A DNA stretch of 36,292 nt from Acidobacteriota bacterium (lineage in GTDB: Bacteria; Acidobacteriota; Thermoanaerobaculia; UBA5066). How positions within the stretch are numbered: position 1 is the stretch's first letter; each line of letters opens with the position of its first letter. The notes under the pieces are model-generated. The model was not told the origin of the DNA and did not search any database. It saw only the letters and a program-made list of their open reading frames with translations. Position numbers and translations under genes: made by a program. Positions 1-7,079 of the stretch are shown here, in pieces. Where the stretch lies: NCBI GenBank assembly GCA_029567505.1, contig JAKPXO010000231.1:1-36292 (forward strand). The letters are read 5' to 3'.

Positions 1-738
1 CTGGTCTTCGCTCCCCTCGCCCTCGTGCATCCGGGGCTGGACCTTGATCGCGTCGAAGGTGCCGAGCTCCGTCTCGACCTTCTCCCGGCCCAGGACCGCC
101 ACGACGAGCCGGTAGAGCTTCCCGCGGGAGCAGAGATCGACGCGGGTCTCCTCCCCCGGCACGAGGGGGACGGTCCTCATGAAGTAGAAGGACGAGATGA
201 CGTCCTGGAAGCGGGGCGGGAGGGCGACGACCCGCCGACGGTCCTTGGCGTTCCGCCTGGTCCCGACGCGCTTCGCGAGGTCGAACTCCTCGACCTCGTC
301 GGCCGAGTAGCGCCCTTCCCGGGCCCTCTTCTCGAAGCGGACCGGCATGAAGTCCCGCGCGTCGATCCACGATTCGTACCGGGTGTCGACGGGGTAGAAG
401 CGCGAGACGTAGTCGTTCGACACGGCCGAGAGGCGGATCCGGTGGACCGGGACCCCGTCGGGGCTCCACTCCCGGCTCGTGGCGAGCGTCATCTCGCCCC
501 CCTCGATCTTGAGCCACGAGACGGTGTAGACGAGCGTCTCGCCGGCGCGGAACGGCACCGGCACGACCTCGTCCTTCGGGAGCTCCGCGCGCCCGAGGTT
601 CGGGAGGACGTTCGCCGTGACGGAGGCAGCGAGGGGCCCCCCGAGCAGGAGCGCGAGGAGAAAGGCCCCTCCGCGCCTTCCGGGGCGGGGCTCAGGTCCT
701 CTCGTCGAGGAGCGCGAGGGAAGCTTCGAGTACGGCAT
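1..738 (-). CDS. DUF3108 domain exported protein (3' end outside window)
   Basis: The reading frame is open from ATG at 738 to the window edge, giving 246 codons with no stop. The N-terminus has an Arg-rich n-region of about 24 residues and then a hydrophobic stretch FLLALLLGGPLAAS, so I predict a signal peptide. The body (FRAGETLVYTVSWLKIEGGE, then DTRYESWIDARDFMPVRFEK) has the look of the DUF3108 family, periplasmic beta-rich proteins of unknown function. The start lies 47 bases inside the 3' end of the upstream glycosyltransferase gene, and no later ATG, GTG or TTG occurs before the signal peptide. The overlap implies co-transcription with the GT9 gene. The family call is from memory of its sequence pattern; function unknown. 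Confidence 0.72.
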   Translation of the reverse strand, partial: MPYSKLPSRSSTRGPEPRPGRRGGAFLLALLLGGPLAASVTANVLPNLGRAELPKDEVVPVPFRAGETLVYTVSWLKIEGGEMTLATSREWSPDGVPVHRIRLSAVSNDYVSRFYPVDTRYESWIDARDFMPVRFEKRAREGRYSADEVEEFDLAKRVGTRRNAKDRRRVVALPPRFQDVISSFYFMRTVPLVPGEETRVDLCSRGKLYRLVVAVLGREKVETELGTFDAIKVQPRMHEGEGSEDQ

Positions 739-1699
739 CGTGCGTCAGTCCGGGGAGGCCGGGACGACCGGCATTGTAGGCCCCGCTCTCGTCACGCAAG
801 ATCCGGACCCGCGGCCCCACCGGCCCGAATCGCGCCGGGTCCGTCGGGCCGAAAAGCGCCACCGTCGCCGTTCCGGCGGCGGCCGCGAGGTGCGTCGGGC
901 CGGTGTCGGCGCCGACGAAAAGGGCCGCCCGCGCCGCGAGGCGCGCCGTGGCGGCCGGTGGCGTCGGCGGGGCGAGGAGCGCCGCGCCGTCCGCGAGGGA
1001 GGAGATTCCCTCGGCGCGCTCCCGCTCGCCCGGTCCCCAACGGAGGACGGCGTCGATCCCGCGTGCGGCGAGCGCGCGGCAGAACGCGGCGGTCTCGGCG
1101 GGGGACCACTCCTTCGTCGCGCGCGAGGAGAACGGCTGGAGGAGAGCGAAGGGGCGCGCGGGGCGCGCGGCGAGCCACGCGTCCACTTCCGGGGCCGGCT
1201 TCCCGACGAGGTGCGAGACGTCGGGGGTCCGCTCGAAGCCGCGCCGGCCGAGGACCCTCTCGGCGAGGGCCAGGCCGCGGTCGACGACGTGCGCGCCCGG
1301 CGGGACGTCGACCCGCTCGCGGGTGAAGAGCGGGTTCACCTTCTCGGTGGCCGTCCGGAAGCCGAAGCCGACCTTGCGCTCCGCGCGTGCGGCGAGCGTG
1401 ACCCAGGCCGACTTCAGGAGCCCCTGCGCGTCGACGACGACGTCGGGCTCGAACGCGCGCAGCGACGCGAGGAACGCGCGGAGCTCCCCGCGGCTTTCCG
1501 GGGCGAACGGCCTCTTCCTCCAGGCCCGCGTCGTCGCGGCGAACGTCGCGTCGACGTACGGGGCCCCTTCGAGGAGGCCGGCGAGCGGCCCCTCCACGGC
1601 CCACGCGAGCCGGTCCCGCTCTCCGCGCAGCGCCTTCGCGAGCGGGAGCGTGAAGACGACGTCTCCGAACGAGGAGAGGCGGACGAGGAGAATCTTCAT
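692..1699 (-). CDS. glycosyltransferase family 9, ADP-heptose:LPS heptosyltransferase-like
   Basis: This 335-residue protein starts MKILLVRLSSFGDVVFTLPL, the standard N-terminus of GT9 heptosyltransferases (WaaC/WaaF/RfaQ). It has VDAQGLLKSAW in the first Rossmann half and FVGADTGPTHLAAAAGT followed by ALFGPTDPARFGP in the second half, where the nucleotide-sugar is bound. Length is normal for the family. It would add heptose to the LPS inner core at the cytoplasmic face of the inner membrane. It is closest in style to heptosyltransferase I, but I cannot assign the exact acceptor. It overlaps the downstream DUF3108 gene and starts 24 bases from the divergent HNH gene, so their promoters overlap. 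The Kdo and lipid A genes nearby support an LPS role. Confidence 0.9.
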   Translation of the reverse strand: MKILLVRLSSFGDVVFTLPLAKALRGERDRLAWAVEGPLAGLLEGAPYVDATFAATTRAWRKRPFAPESRGELRAFLASLRAFEPDVVVDAQGLLKSAWVTLAARAERKVGFGFRTATEKVNPLFTRERVDVPPGAHVVDRGLALAERVLGRRGFERTPDVSHLVGKPAPEVDAWLAARPARPFALLQPFSSRATKEWSPAETAAFCRALAARGIDAVLRWGPGERERAEGISSLADGAALLAPPTPPAATARLAARAALFVGADTGPTHLAAAAGTATVALFGPTDPARFGPVGPRVRILRDESGAYNAGRPGLPGLTHDAVLEASLALLDERT

Positions 1700-1710
1700 G
1701 CGCGTTTCGC

Positions 1711-1716
1711 TATTCT
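1711..1716 (+). promoter_or_regulatory. candidate -10 box for a leaderless HNH mRNA
   Basis: TATTCT lies six bases before the ATG of the HNH gene, with no ribosome binding site between. A start of transcription at or within a base or two of the ATG would give a leaderless message. No convincing -35 element is visible. The GT9 gene diverges from the same 23-base gap. Confidence 0.35.
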
Positions 1717-1722
1717 CACGTA

Positions 1723-2310
1723 ATGGTGCTCGACGCGCCGGTTCTCGTCCTGAACCGGTCGTTCGCCGCCCTCGCCCTCACGGACGCGCGACGCGGGTTC
1801 ACGCTCTTCTACAAGGGCCACGTCCGGGCCGTGCTTCCCGACTTCACGACGTACGGCTGGGACGAGTGGTGCGACATTCCGGTCCAGCCCGGCGACGAGG
1901 ACGTGGTGAAGACACCGGGCCTCCTCCTGAAGGTTCCCCGGGTCATCCAGCTCCTCTCCTGCGACCGGCCTCCGCGCTACGACGTCAAGTTCTCCCGGCA
2001 CAACATCTACGTCCGCGACGGGACACGCTGCCAGTACTGCGGCCGGCGTTTCCCGACCTCGGAGCTCTCCCTCGACCACGTCGTCCCGCTCTCGAGAGGG
2101 GGCGTCTCCTCGTGGGAGAACGTCGTCTGCGCCTGCCTGCGCTGCAACGTGAAGAAAGGGAACCGGCTCCCGGACGAGGCCGGGATGGCGCTCCGCCGGC
2201 CGCCGGTGAAGCCGAAGGCCTCGCCGCTCGGTCTCCTCTCGCCGACCCGGATTCACCCGGCCTGGCGGAACTTCCTCGACGTCGCGTACTGGAACGTCGA
2301 GCTCGGCTGA
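1723..2310 (+). CDS. HNH endonuclease family protein
   Basis: This 195-residue protein has a C-terminal HNH fold. C103-x2-C106 and C138-x2-C141 form the zinc knuckle, D118-H119 supplies the catalytic His in SLDHVVPLSRGG, and N133 with the KKGNR segment completes the motif. The N-terminal 95 residues (VLVLNRSFAALALTDARRG) match the extension seen in the widespread small bacterial HNH_5-type proteins. These are common single genes of unclear role, perhaps in DNA repair or processing, and are not linked to a methylase here. It stands alone between LPS genes, is divergent from the GT9 gene and convergent with the lipid A acyltransferase. All expected metal and catalytic residues are present. Confidence 0.88.
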   Translation: MVLDAPVLVLNRSFAALALTDARRGFTLFYKGHVRAVLPDFTTYGWDEWCDIPVQPGDEDVVKTPGLLLKVPRVIQLLSCDRPPRYDVKFSRHNIYVRDGTRCQYCGRRFPTSELSLDHVVPLSRGGVSSWENVVCACLRCNVKKGNRLPDEAGMALRRPPVKPKASPLGLLSPTRIHPAWRNFLDVAYWNVELG

Positions 2311-2569
2311 GCCGGGCGCCGGCGCGTCATTCCGTTCAACGGGAACGCACGGATTCGTGCACCCGGGCCCACCGGGCCGGCTTCTCCCGAAGCGCCGCAA
2401 CGGGCGTATCTGTTTTCAGCCTCAGTAGATGCACCTGCGCCCCCCTCCCGTCTGGCGCCGTGGCAGGAAAGTTGAAATACCCCCGGGCGCCGGAGGCCGA
2501 CCCTCGCGTCGGGAGCCGGCAGCGGAGGGAGCCTAGAGAGAGAGCGCACCACAGCACCCGAGCTTCAGG
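2311..2569. other. convergent intergenic region, structured, no confident gene
   Basis: This spacer lies between two convergent genes and is less GC-rich than its surroundings. I see several short hairpins on the plus strand (for example CCGAC...GTCGG nested in GCCGG...CCGGC at about 2489-2520) and several GGA triplets before the terminator. No open frame has the codon use of the neighbouring genes. It could simply be spacer, or hold a small RNA ending at the 2570-2594 hairpin. I cannot match it to a known RNA family. Confidence 0.4.
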
Positions 2570-2594
2570 AACCCCGGCCTCACCGCCGGGGTTC
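2570..2594 (+). terminator. strong hairpin terminator between convergent genes
   Basis: A perfect 10-bp stem (GAACCCCGGC / GCCGGGGTTC) encloses a five-base loop. It is followed on the plus strand by TTCAGTTTT, and it lies two bases past the stop of the minus-strand acyltransferase gene. It can therefore end transcription from the HNH side and, without a good U-tract, from the LPS operon side as well. Confidence 0.65.
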
Positions 2595-2595
2595 T

Positions 2596-3504
2596 TCAGT
2601 TTTCGGGGGCGCCCTTCCAGCGGTCGTGCAGCCAGAGCCACTGCGCGGGGGCCGCGCGGACCTGGCTCTCGATCAGCTCCGTCACGCGCGCCGTCAGGCG
2701 CGAGACCTCCCTCTCCTCCGGCGGGAGCGCCGCCGGGTCGATCGGCTCGGAGTAGGTGAGCCGGTAGCGTCCCGGCCCGACCCGCAGGCAGACCACGGGG
2801 AGGATCAGGGCGCCGGTCCGGTCGGCCAGGCGCGCGATCGCGGTCGTCGTCCAGGCGAGGCGCCCGAAGAACGGGGTGAGGACGGCGTCCGGCGGGCGGG
2901 CCCGCTGGTCGCCCAGTATCCCGACGACGGCCCCGGCCCGCAGAGATCGGAGGATCGTCCGGGCGGCGTCCTTCTTGTTCACGACGTGACCCCCCGTCCT
3001 CTCGCGCAGCGCCGTGAGCCTCGCGTCGAGGAGCGGGTTGTCGAGCGGCCGCGCCACGATCGTCACCGGCATGCCGTTGGCCCCGGTGACGAGGTTCGCC
3101 CACTCCCAGTTGCCGAGGTGCGGCGTGGCGAAGAAGACCCCGCGTCCGGAGGCGGCGGCGGCCCGCGCGTGCTCGAGCCCCTCGACCTCGACGCGCGCGA
3201 GCAGCTCTTCGGTCGGAGCCGCCTCGGACCGGACGAGGTCGGCGGCGATCGCGCCGAAGTGGGCGAAGACCGCGCGCGAGATCGCCTCCCGCTCCGTGAC
3301 CGTCCTCTCGGGGAAGGCGAGCGCCAGGTTCCGGGCGACGAGCCGGCGGCGCCTCCGGTCGACGAGGCGGTAGAAGCGGCCGAGGCCCCGACCGAAGGCG
3401 TCGGCGAGCGGGAGCGGGAGGAGCCGGAGGAACGCGCGGAGAACGAGGAACGCGCCGAGCTCGACCCCGTCTCGCAGGGCCCCGTGCTTGCCGGCCATCC
3501 TCAC
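2596..3504 (-). CDS. lipid A biosynthesis acyltransferase (LpxL/HtrB family)
   Basis: This 302-residue protein is of usual LpxL/LpxM size. It transfers a secondary acyl chain to Kdo-lipid IVA at the inner membrane. The family's HX4E catalytic motif is present as H129-LGNW-E134 (ATPHLGNWEW). The later blocks VGILGDQRARPPDAVLTPFFG and ALILPVVCLRVGPGRYRLTY are also conserved in the family. The N-terminal stretch AFLVLRAFLRLLPLPLADAF is the expected membrane-contacting helix. Its ATG overlaps the lpxK stop in an ATGA, and it is the last gene of the kdtA-lpxK-acyltransferase block. Whether it adds laurate, myristate or another chain cannot be told from sequence. Confidence 0.9.
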   Translation of the reverse strand: MRMAGKHGALRDGVELGAFLVLRAFLRLLPLPLADAFGRGLGRFYRLVDRRRRRLVARNLALAFPERTVTEREAISRAVFAHFGAIAADLVRSEAAPTEELLARVEVEGLEHARAAAASGRGVFFATPHLGNWEWANLVTGANGMPVTIVARPLDNPLLDARLTALRERTGGHVVNKKDAARTILRSLRAGAVVGILGDQRARPPDAVLTPFFGRLAWTTTAIARLADRTGALILPVVCLRVGPGRYRLTYSEPIDPAALPPEEREVSRLTARVTELIESQVRAAPAQWLWLHDRWKGAPEN

Positions 3505-4526
3505 GAGGGCCTCCGGGCGAGGAGCGAGAGGAGGTCGGGGACGAACGAGGGCTCGACGGGCCGCGCCTCGACCGCGACCCGGAAGACGGGGGCGCGAAGG
3601 AGGACGTCCAGCTTCACGGCGTCCTTCTCCGTCGTCACGACGCCGGTCGCGCCGCTCTCCTCGAGCGCCCGCTCGATCCGGCCGACGGAAGCCGGGCCGT
3701 ACGGCTCGTGGTCGCGGAAGGAGAGGAGCTCCGCCGGCTCGATCCCGAGGCCGGCGAGCGTCGCGCGGAAAGAGTCGGGGCGGGCGATTCCCGCGACCGC
3801 GACGGTCGTCCCGGGCGGCAGGTCGCCCGGCTCGACGGAGGAGCCGTCCCGGCCGATCACCCCGAGGACTTCCGTCCGCGCCCGGTAGACCGGGATTCCC
3901 GGCGCGTATCGCCGGGCGATTTCAAGGGCCGGAGCGGGGTCGGCCTGCTCGGTCTTCGTGACGACGAGGAGGTCGGCCCTCGCGAGCGACGAGAGCGGCT
4001 CGCGCAGGCGGCCGGTCGGGAGGAGCGCGCCCCCGGCGTCGGGCGCGGTCGCGTCGAGGAGGACGACGTCGACGTCCCGGGCCAGGGCGACGTGGGAAAA
4101 GCCGTCGTCGAGGAGGTGCAGGTCGACCGGAGTCCCGAGCGTCTCGGCGCGGGCGGCCGCGGCTCGCCGCCGCGCATCGGCGACGATCGGGACGGCCGGG
4201 AGCGCCCGGGCGAGAAGGGCCGGCTCGTCACCCGAGTCGGAGACGGAAGCGAGTGCCCCGCGGCCGTCCGAGACGACGACGGTCCCGCGGCTCTTGCGGC
4301 CGTACCCGCGCGTCAGGATCGACGGGCGCCGGCCGCGGCGGAGCAGCTCGGAGGCGAGCCACCTGACGAAGGGAGTCTTCCCCGTCCCGCCGGCGGCCAC
4401 GTTCCCGACGGAAATCACCTGCCGGGCGGCGTTGCGCACGGCGAGGACTCCGCGCCGGTAGAGCGCGAGGCGGAGCGCCACCCCGGCGCCGTAGAGGGCG
4501 GAGAGAGGCAGGAGGAGCGGCGTCAC
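3501..4526 (-). CDS. lpxK: tetraacyldisaccharide 4'-kinase LpxK
   Basis: This 341-residue protein phosphorylates the 4' position of the lipid A disaccharide, giving lipid IVA at the inner membrane. The P-loop is VGNVAAGGTGKTP (residues 40-52), the typical LpxK signature, followed by the SILTRGYGRKSRG block. The N-terminal segment LLLPLSALYGAGVALRLALY is the expected membrane helix. Length and motif order match E. coli LpxK. Both gene borders are 4-base ATGA-type overlaps, with kdtA upstream and the acyltransferase downstream, which indicates translational coupling in one LPS operon. Confidence 0.93.
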   Translation of the reverse strand: MTPLLLPLSALYGAGVALRLALYRRGVLAVRNAARQVISVGNVAAGGTGKTPFVRWLASELLRRGRRPSILTRGYGRKSRGTVVVSDGRGALASVSDSGDEPALLARALPAVPIVADARRRAAAARAETLGTPVDLHLLDDGFSHVALARDVDVVLLDATAPDAGGALLPTGRLREPLSSLARADLLVVTKTEQADPAPALEIARRYAPGIPVYRARTEVLGVIGRDGSSVEPGDLPPGTTVAVAGIARPDSFRATLAGLGIEPAELLSFRDHEPYGPASVGRIERALEESGATGVVTTEKDAVKLDVLLRAPVFRVAVEARPVEPSFVPDLLSLLARRPS

Positions 4527-5752
4527 ACAGCCGCTCCGGGAACGCGGTCGAGGAAGCCGAGCGCGAGCCGCACGGTCCGCTCCGTCGCGCCACGGTCCGT
4601 CGCGAAGAGCGCCGCCGCGGCCTCCCGGGCGGCCGCCCTGGCGGCCGGGTCGTCGAGGAGGCGCGCGAGCGCGGCGGCGACGCCGGCCGGGTCGGGCACC
4701 CCGACGACCGCGGCGCCGGCCGCCTCGACGGCGCGCCGGATGTTCCAGACGGAGGGGCCGAGGACGACCGGGAGGCCCGCCTGCAGCGGCTCGAGGACGT
4801 TGTGCCCGCCCCGCCGTCCGAACGTGCCGCCGAGAAGAGCGACGTCGCCGAGCGTGTAGGCCGAGGCGAGCTCCCCGAGCGTGTCGAGGAGAAAGACGTC
4901 GGCCGGGCCGCCCGGCGCGGGGCTCGACCGGCGGACGACCCGAAGCCCGGCGGCGGCGGCGCGCCGCTCCGCCTCGTCCCAGCTCTCCGTCCGGCGCGGG
5001 GCGAGGAGGAGGAACGGCGCCCCGGACGCGCTCCGGGTGAGGAGGCGCGGGAGGGAAAGCGCGAGGTCGAGCTCCTCCTCGGCGATCGAGCCGGCGACGA
5101 GGACCGGGCGGCCGGCGGCGAGCTCCCGGAACGAGGCGGCGAACGCCGGTTCGGCGGGGAGGGGGCGGTCGAACTTCATGTCGCCCGCGACGTGGATCCT
5201 CTCCCTCGGCACGCCGACGGCGGCGAAGCGCTCGGCGTCCTCCTCGCTGCGGGCCGCAACGGCGGAGAGGGCGTCGAGGCCGCTGCGAAAGAGCGGCCGG
5301 GCGGCGCGAAGCCGCCCGACGGAACGCTCCGAGAGACGCCCGCTCGCCACGACGACCGGCAGGCCCCGGCGCCGAGCCGCCCGAAGGAGGACGGGCCAGA
5401 GCTCGGTCTCCATGAGGACGAGGAGGCGTGGCGTCGCCGAGTCGAGGAGCCGGCGGACCGAGACGGGGAGGTCGAGGGGGAACGGCTGCAGCCGGGCGGG
5501 GGGAGCGAGGTCGCGGAATCGCCTCTCGAGGAGGCCGACGCCGGCCGGGGTCGAGGAGGTGACGAGGAGCGAAAGCTCCGGACGCGCGGAGCGAAGGGCA
5601 AGCGCGAGCGTGTGGGCCAGCTCGACCTCGCCGACCGAGACTCCCTGGACCCAGACATCCACCCTCCCGGGGGCGGCCTCGGGAAGGAGTCTTCGCGCGA
5701 GGAGAGCCGTCAGGCCGGTTCCCCCGGCCGACGGGCGGTCGGGTCGGGTCAA
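4523..5752 (-). CDS. kdtA: 3-deoxy-D-manno-octulosonic acid (Kdo) transferase, lacking the usual N-terminal anchor
   Basis: This 409-residue GT30 enzyme adds Kdo from CMP-Kdo to lipid IVA. VSVGEV at residues 38-43 holds the catalytic base Glu (E42). LVLMETELWPVLL and LGGTFGRRGGHNVLEPLQAGLPVVLGP are hallmark family blocks. The only possible start is TTG at 5752, preceded by AGGGA, because a stop lies in frame just upstream. As a result the roughly 30-residue hydrophobic membrane anchor seen before SVGE in E. coli WaaA is missing, so membrane association must come from elsewhere. The TTG overlaps the stop of a short upstream frame. Function is confident; whether it is mono- or bifunctional is unknown. 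Confidence 0.92.
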   Translation of the reverse strand: MTRPDRPSAGGTGLTALLARRLLPEAAPGRVDVWVQGVSVGEVELAHTLALALRSARPELSLLVTSSTPAGVGLLERRFRDLAPPARLQPFPLDLPVSVRRLLDSATPRLLVLMETELWPVLLRAARRRGLPVVVASGRLSERSVGRLRAARPLFRSGLDALSAVAARSEEDAERFAAVGVPRERIHVAGDMKFDRPLPAEPAFAASFRELAAGRPVLVAGSIAEEELDLALSLPRLLTRSASGAPFLLLAPRRTESWDEAERRAAAAGLRVVRRSSPAPGGPADVFLLDTLGELASAYTLGDVALLGGTFGRRGGHNVLEPLQAGLPVVLGPSVWNIRRAVEAAGAAVVGVPDPAGVAAALARLLDDPAARAAAREAAAALFATDRGATERTVRLALGFLDRVPGAAV

Positions 5753-5784
5753 CCGGCTTCCCTGGAAGAGGTTACGTTCTGCAT
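5749..5784 (-). CDS. possible 11-residue leader peptide before kdtA
   Basis: An ATG twelve bases after the TATAAT box opens a short frame, MQNVTSSREAG. Its TGA overlaps the TTG start of kdtA (TTGA). This mimics the 4-base overlaps inside the operon and could couple kdtA translation to a leaderless start. It has no known relative and may be chance. Confidence 0.3.
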   Translation of the reverse strand: MQNVTSSREAG

Positions 5785-5796
5785 CCGAGAGGCCGC

Positions 5797-5802
5797 ATTA
5801 TA
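5797..5802 (-). promoter_or_regulatory. candidate -10 box (TATAAT) for the kdtA-lpxK-acyltransferase operon
   Basis: A perfect TATAAT on the minus strand stands out in a GC-rich gap 45 bases before the kdtA start. The transcript would begin at about 5790. I see no good -35 hexamer at 16-18 bases, so the housekeeping-promoter call rests on the -10 box and its position. Confidence 0.5.
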
Positions 5803-5889
5803 TGCGCCGCGCCGCGCCGGAGAGCGTGGCGGGAGCGGACGAGGCCGCCTCGTAGACGGGGTCGTGCGCGGAACCGTAGAACCGACGGC

Positions 5890-6543
5890 ATGGCCATTCA
5901 GCTGGTCCACGTCCGCCGGGTGCAGGAGGGGACGACGATCGAGCCGAGGGACGAACGGCACCTCGCGGCGCTCGCGAAGGCGGGCGACGAGGACGCCTTC
6001 GCCGAGCTCGTCCGCGGGCGGACCGACTCCGTCGTCGCGTTCCTCCGCCGGATGCTCGGCGACACGGAGGACGCTCGCGACGTCGCCCAGCTGACGTTCC
6101 TGCGCGTGTGGGAGAACCTCCCGCGCTACGACCCGTCGTACGCCTTCTCGACGTGGCTCTTCCGGATCGCCGGGAACCTCGCGATCGACGCCCTCCGCTC
6201 GAGAGGGACGCGAGCCCGGACGCTCGCCGAAAGCTTCCGCGTCGTGAAGGGAGGGCTGATGGCCGCGAGCCCCGAAGCGCCGCTGCGCCTCTCGCAGGAC
6301 GAGGTCCGCCGGGTCTTCGAGGCGTGCGCGTCGGTCCTGTCGGAGAAGCAGCGCCTCGTCTTCGTCCTTCGCGAGATGGAGGAGAAGGAGAGCCGCGAGG
6401 TGGCCGAGATCGTCGGCTGCCGGGAGTCGACCGTGAGGAACCACCTCTTCCAGGCCCGGCGCCTCCTGCGCGAGGAGCTGAAACGGCGCTTCCCGGAGTA
6501 TGTCCCCGAGTCGCACCGGAGCGCGGAGGGAGCGGGCGCGTGA
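5890..6543 (+). CDS. ECF-family RNA polymerase sigma factor (RpoE-like)
   Basis: This 217-residue protein has sigma region 2 at about residues 25-100 (AKAGDEDAFAELVRGRTDSV, then DARDVAQLTFLRVWENLPRY and FSTWLFRIAGNLAIDALRSR). Region 4 is at about 140-200 (LSEKQRLVFVLREMEEKESR and the helix-turn-helix VAEIVGCRESTVRNHLFQAR). That is the two-domain ECF layout. The next gene, an anti-sigma factor, overlaps its stop by GTGA, so the pair is co-translated. It heads a run of secretion genes with almost no gaps and probably controls them or senses their state. The ATG at 5890 is the best start, although the first 20 residues are not conserved and a later GTG is possible. Confidence 0.92.
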   Translation: MAIQLVHVRRVQEGTTIEPRDERHLAALAKAGDEDAFAELVRGRTDSVVAFLRRMLGDTEDARDVAQLTFLRVWENLPRYDPSYAFSTWLFRIAGNLAIDALRSRGTRARTLAESFRVVKGGLMAASPEAPLRLSQDEVRRVFEACASVLSEKQRLVFVLREMEEKESREVAEIVGCRESTVRNHLFQARRLLREELKRRFPEYVPESHRSAEGAGA

Positions 6544-7079
6544 GAGAGCTCGGCTGCGACCGCCTCGACGACCTCCTCGCGCGGCGCGAGGAAGATCGCC
6601 TCACGCCGGCCGAGGAGGGCTTCCTCCGGGGGCACCTCGCCTCCTGCGAGTCCTGCGCCGCCGAGGCGCTGCGCCGCGACCCGGTCCTCCTTTTCGCCCG
6701 GTCGGCCGCGTCGGCGCCGCTCTCCGCCGAGGCGCGGGAGCGGTTCGTCAGCGGCGTCCTCGCGGCCGCCGCGACCGCGAAGGCCGGCCGCCGCCTCCGG
6801 AGAGCCCACACCCGGCCCGTCCTCCGGCTCGCCGCCTCCCTCCTCCTCGCCGCCTCCGTCGCGGGTGCCTGGATCGCACGGGAGTCGGGGGACGGCCCCG
6901 CCGAGGCGCCGCGTCCCGACCTCGTCGCCGCCGCGGACGAGGGAGTCCGCACGCCGCCCGACGTCGTCCCCGCGGTCGAGGACCTCGGCGGCGACGCGGC
7001 CGTCGTCTACCAGTTCCCGTCGACCCGGCCGGGCGAGCCGACGGTCGTCTTCGTCGTCGACCGGAACGCGGACATCTGA
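6540..7079 (+). CDS. membrane-bound zinc-binding anti-sigma factor
   Basis: This 179-residue protein starts at a GTG that overlaps the sigma factor stop. The cytoplasmic N-terminus carries a ZAS-type motif H32-x3-C36-x2-C39 (GHLASCESCAAE), with C6 as a possible fourth ligand. A single membrane helix covers about residues 93-113 (PVLRLAASLLLAASVAGAWIA). The roughly 65-residue periplasmic tail ends in VYQFPSTRPGEPTVVFVVDR, a pattern often seen in anti-sigma or zf-HC2 proteins. It should hold the upstream ECF factor at the membrane until an envelope signal releases it. Its stop overlaps the next ATG (TGATG), linking it to the secretion genes. Confidence 0.83.
   Translation: MRELGCDRLDDLLARREEDRLTPAEEGFLRGHLASCESCAAEALRRDPVLLFARSAASAPLSAEARERFVSGVLAAAATAKAGRRLRRAHTRPVLRLAASLLLAASVAGAWIARESGDGPAEAPRPDLVAAADEGVRTPPDVVPAVEDLGGDAAVVYQFPSTRPGEPTVVFVVDRNADI

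Noticed and set aside
1723-2310. HNH gene as part of a restriction or phage-defence island
   Set aside because: No methylase, helicase or mobile gene is adjacent, and this HNH type is a common single gene in bacterial chromosomes.
2336-2430. Minus-strand frame ending VHLLRLKTDTPVAALREK in the convergent spacer
   Set aside because: Codon choice (CTA, AAA, ACA, GAT) is unlike the neighbouring genes, and there is no plausible start close by or family resemblance.
2461-2475. Sigma-54-like element TGGCAG-N5-TTGA
   Set aside because: The -12 dinucleotide is GA, not GC, and no gene follows on that strand before the terminator.
5870-5875. GGAACC, an ECF-type -35 motif, upstream of the sigma factor gene
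   Set aside because: It is only 20 bases before the ATG, so the -10 would fall inside the coding region and no matching -10 is seen there; autoregulation at this site is unsupported unless the start lies downstream.
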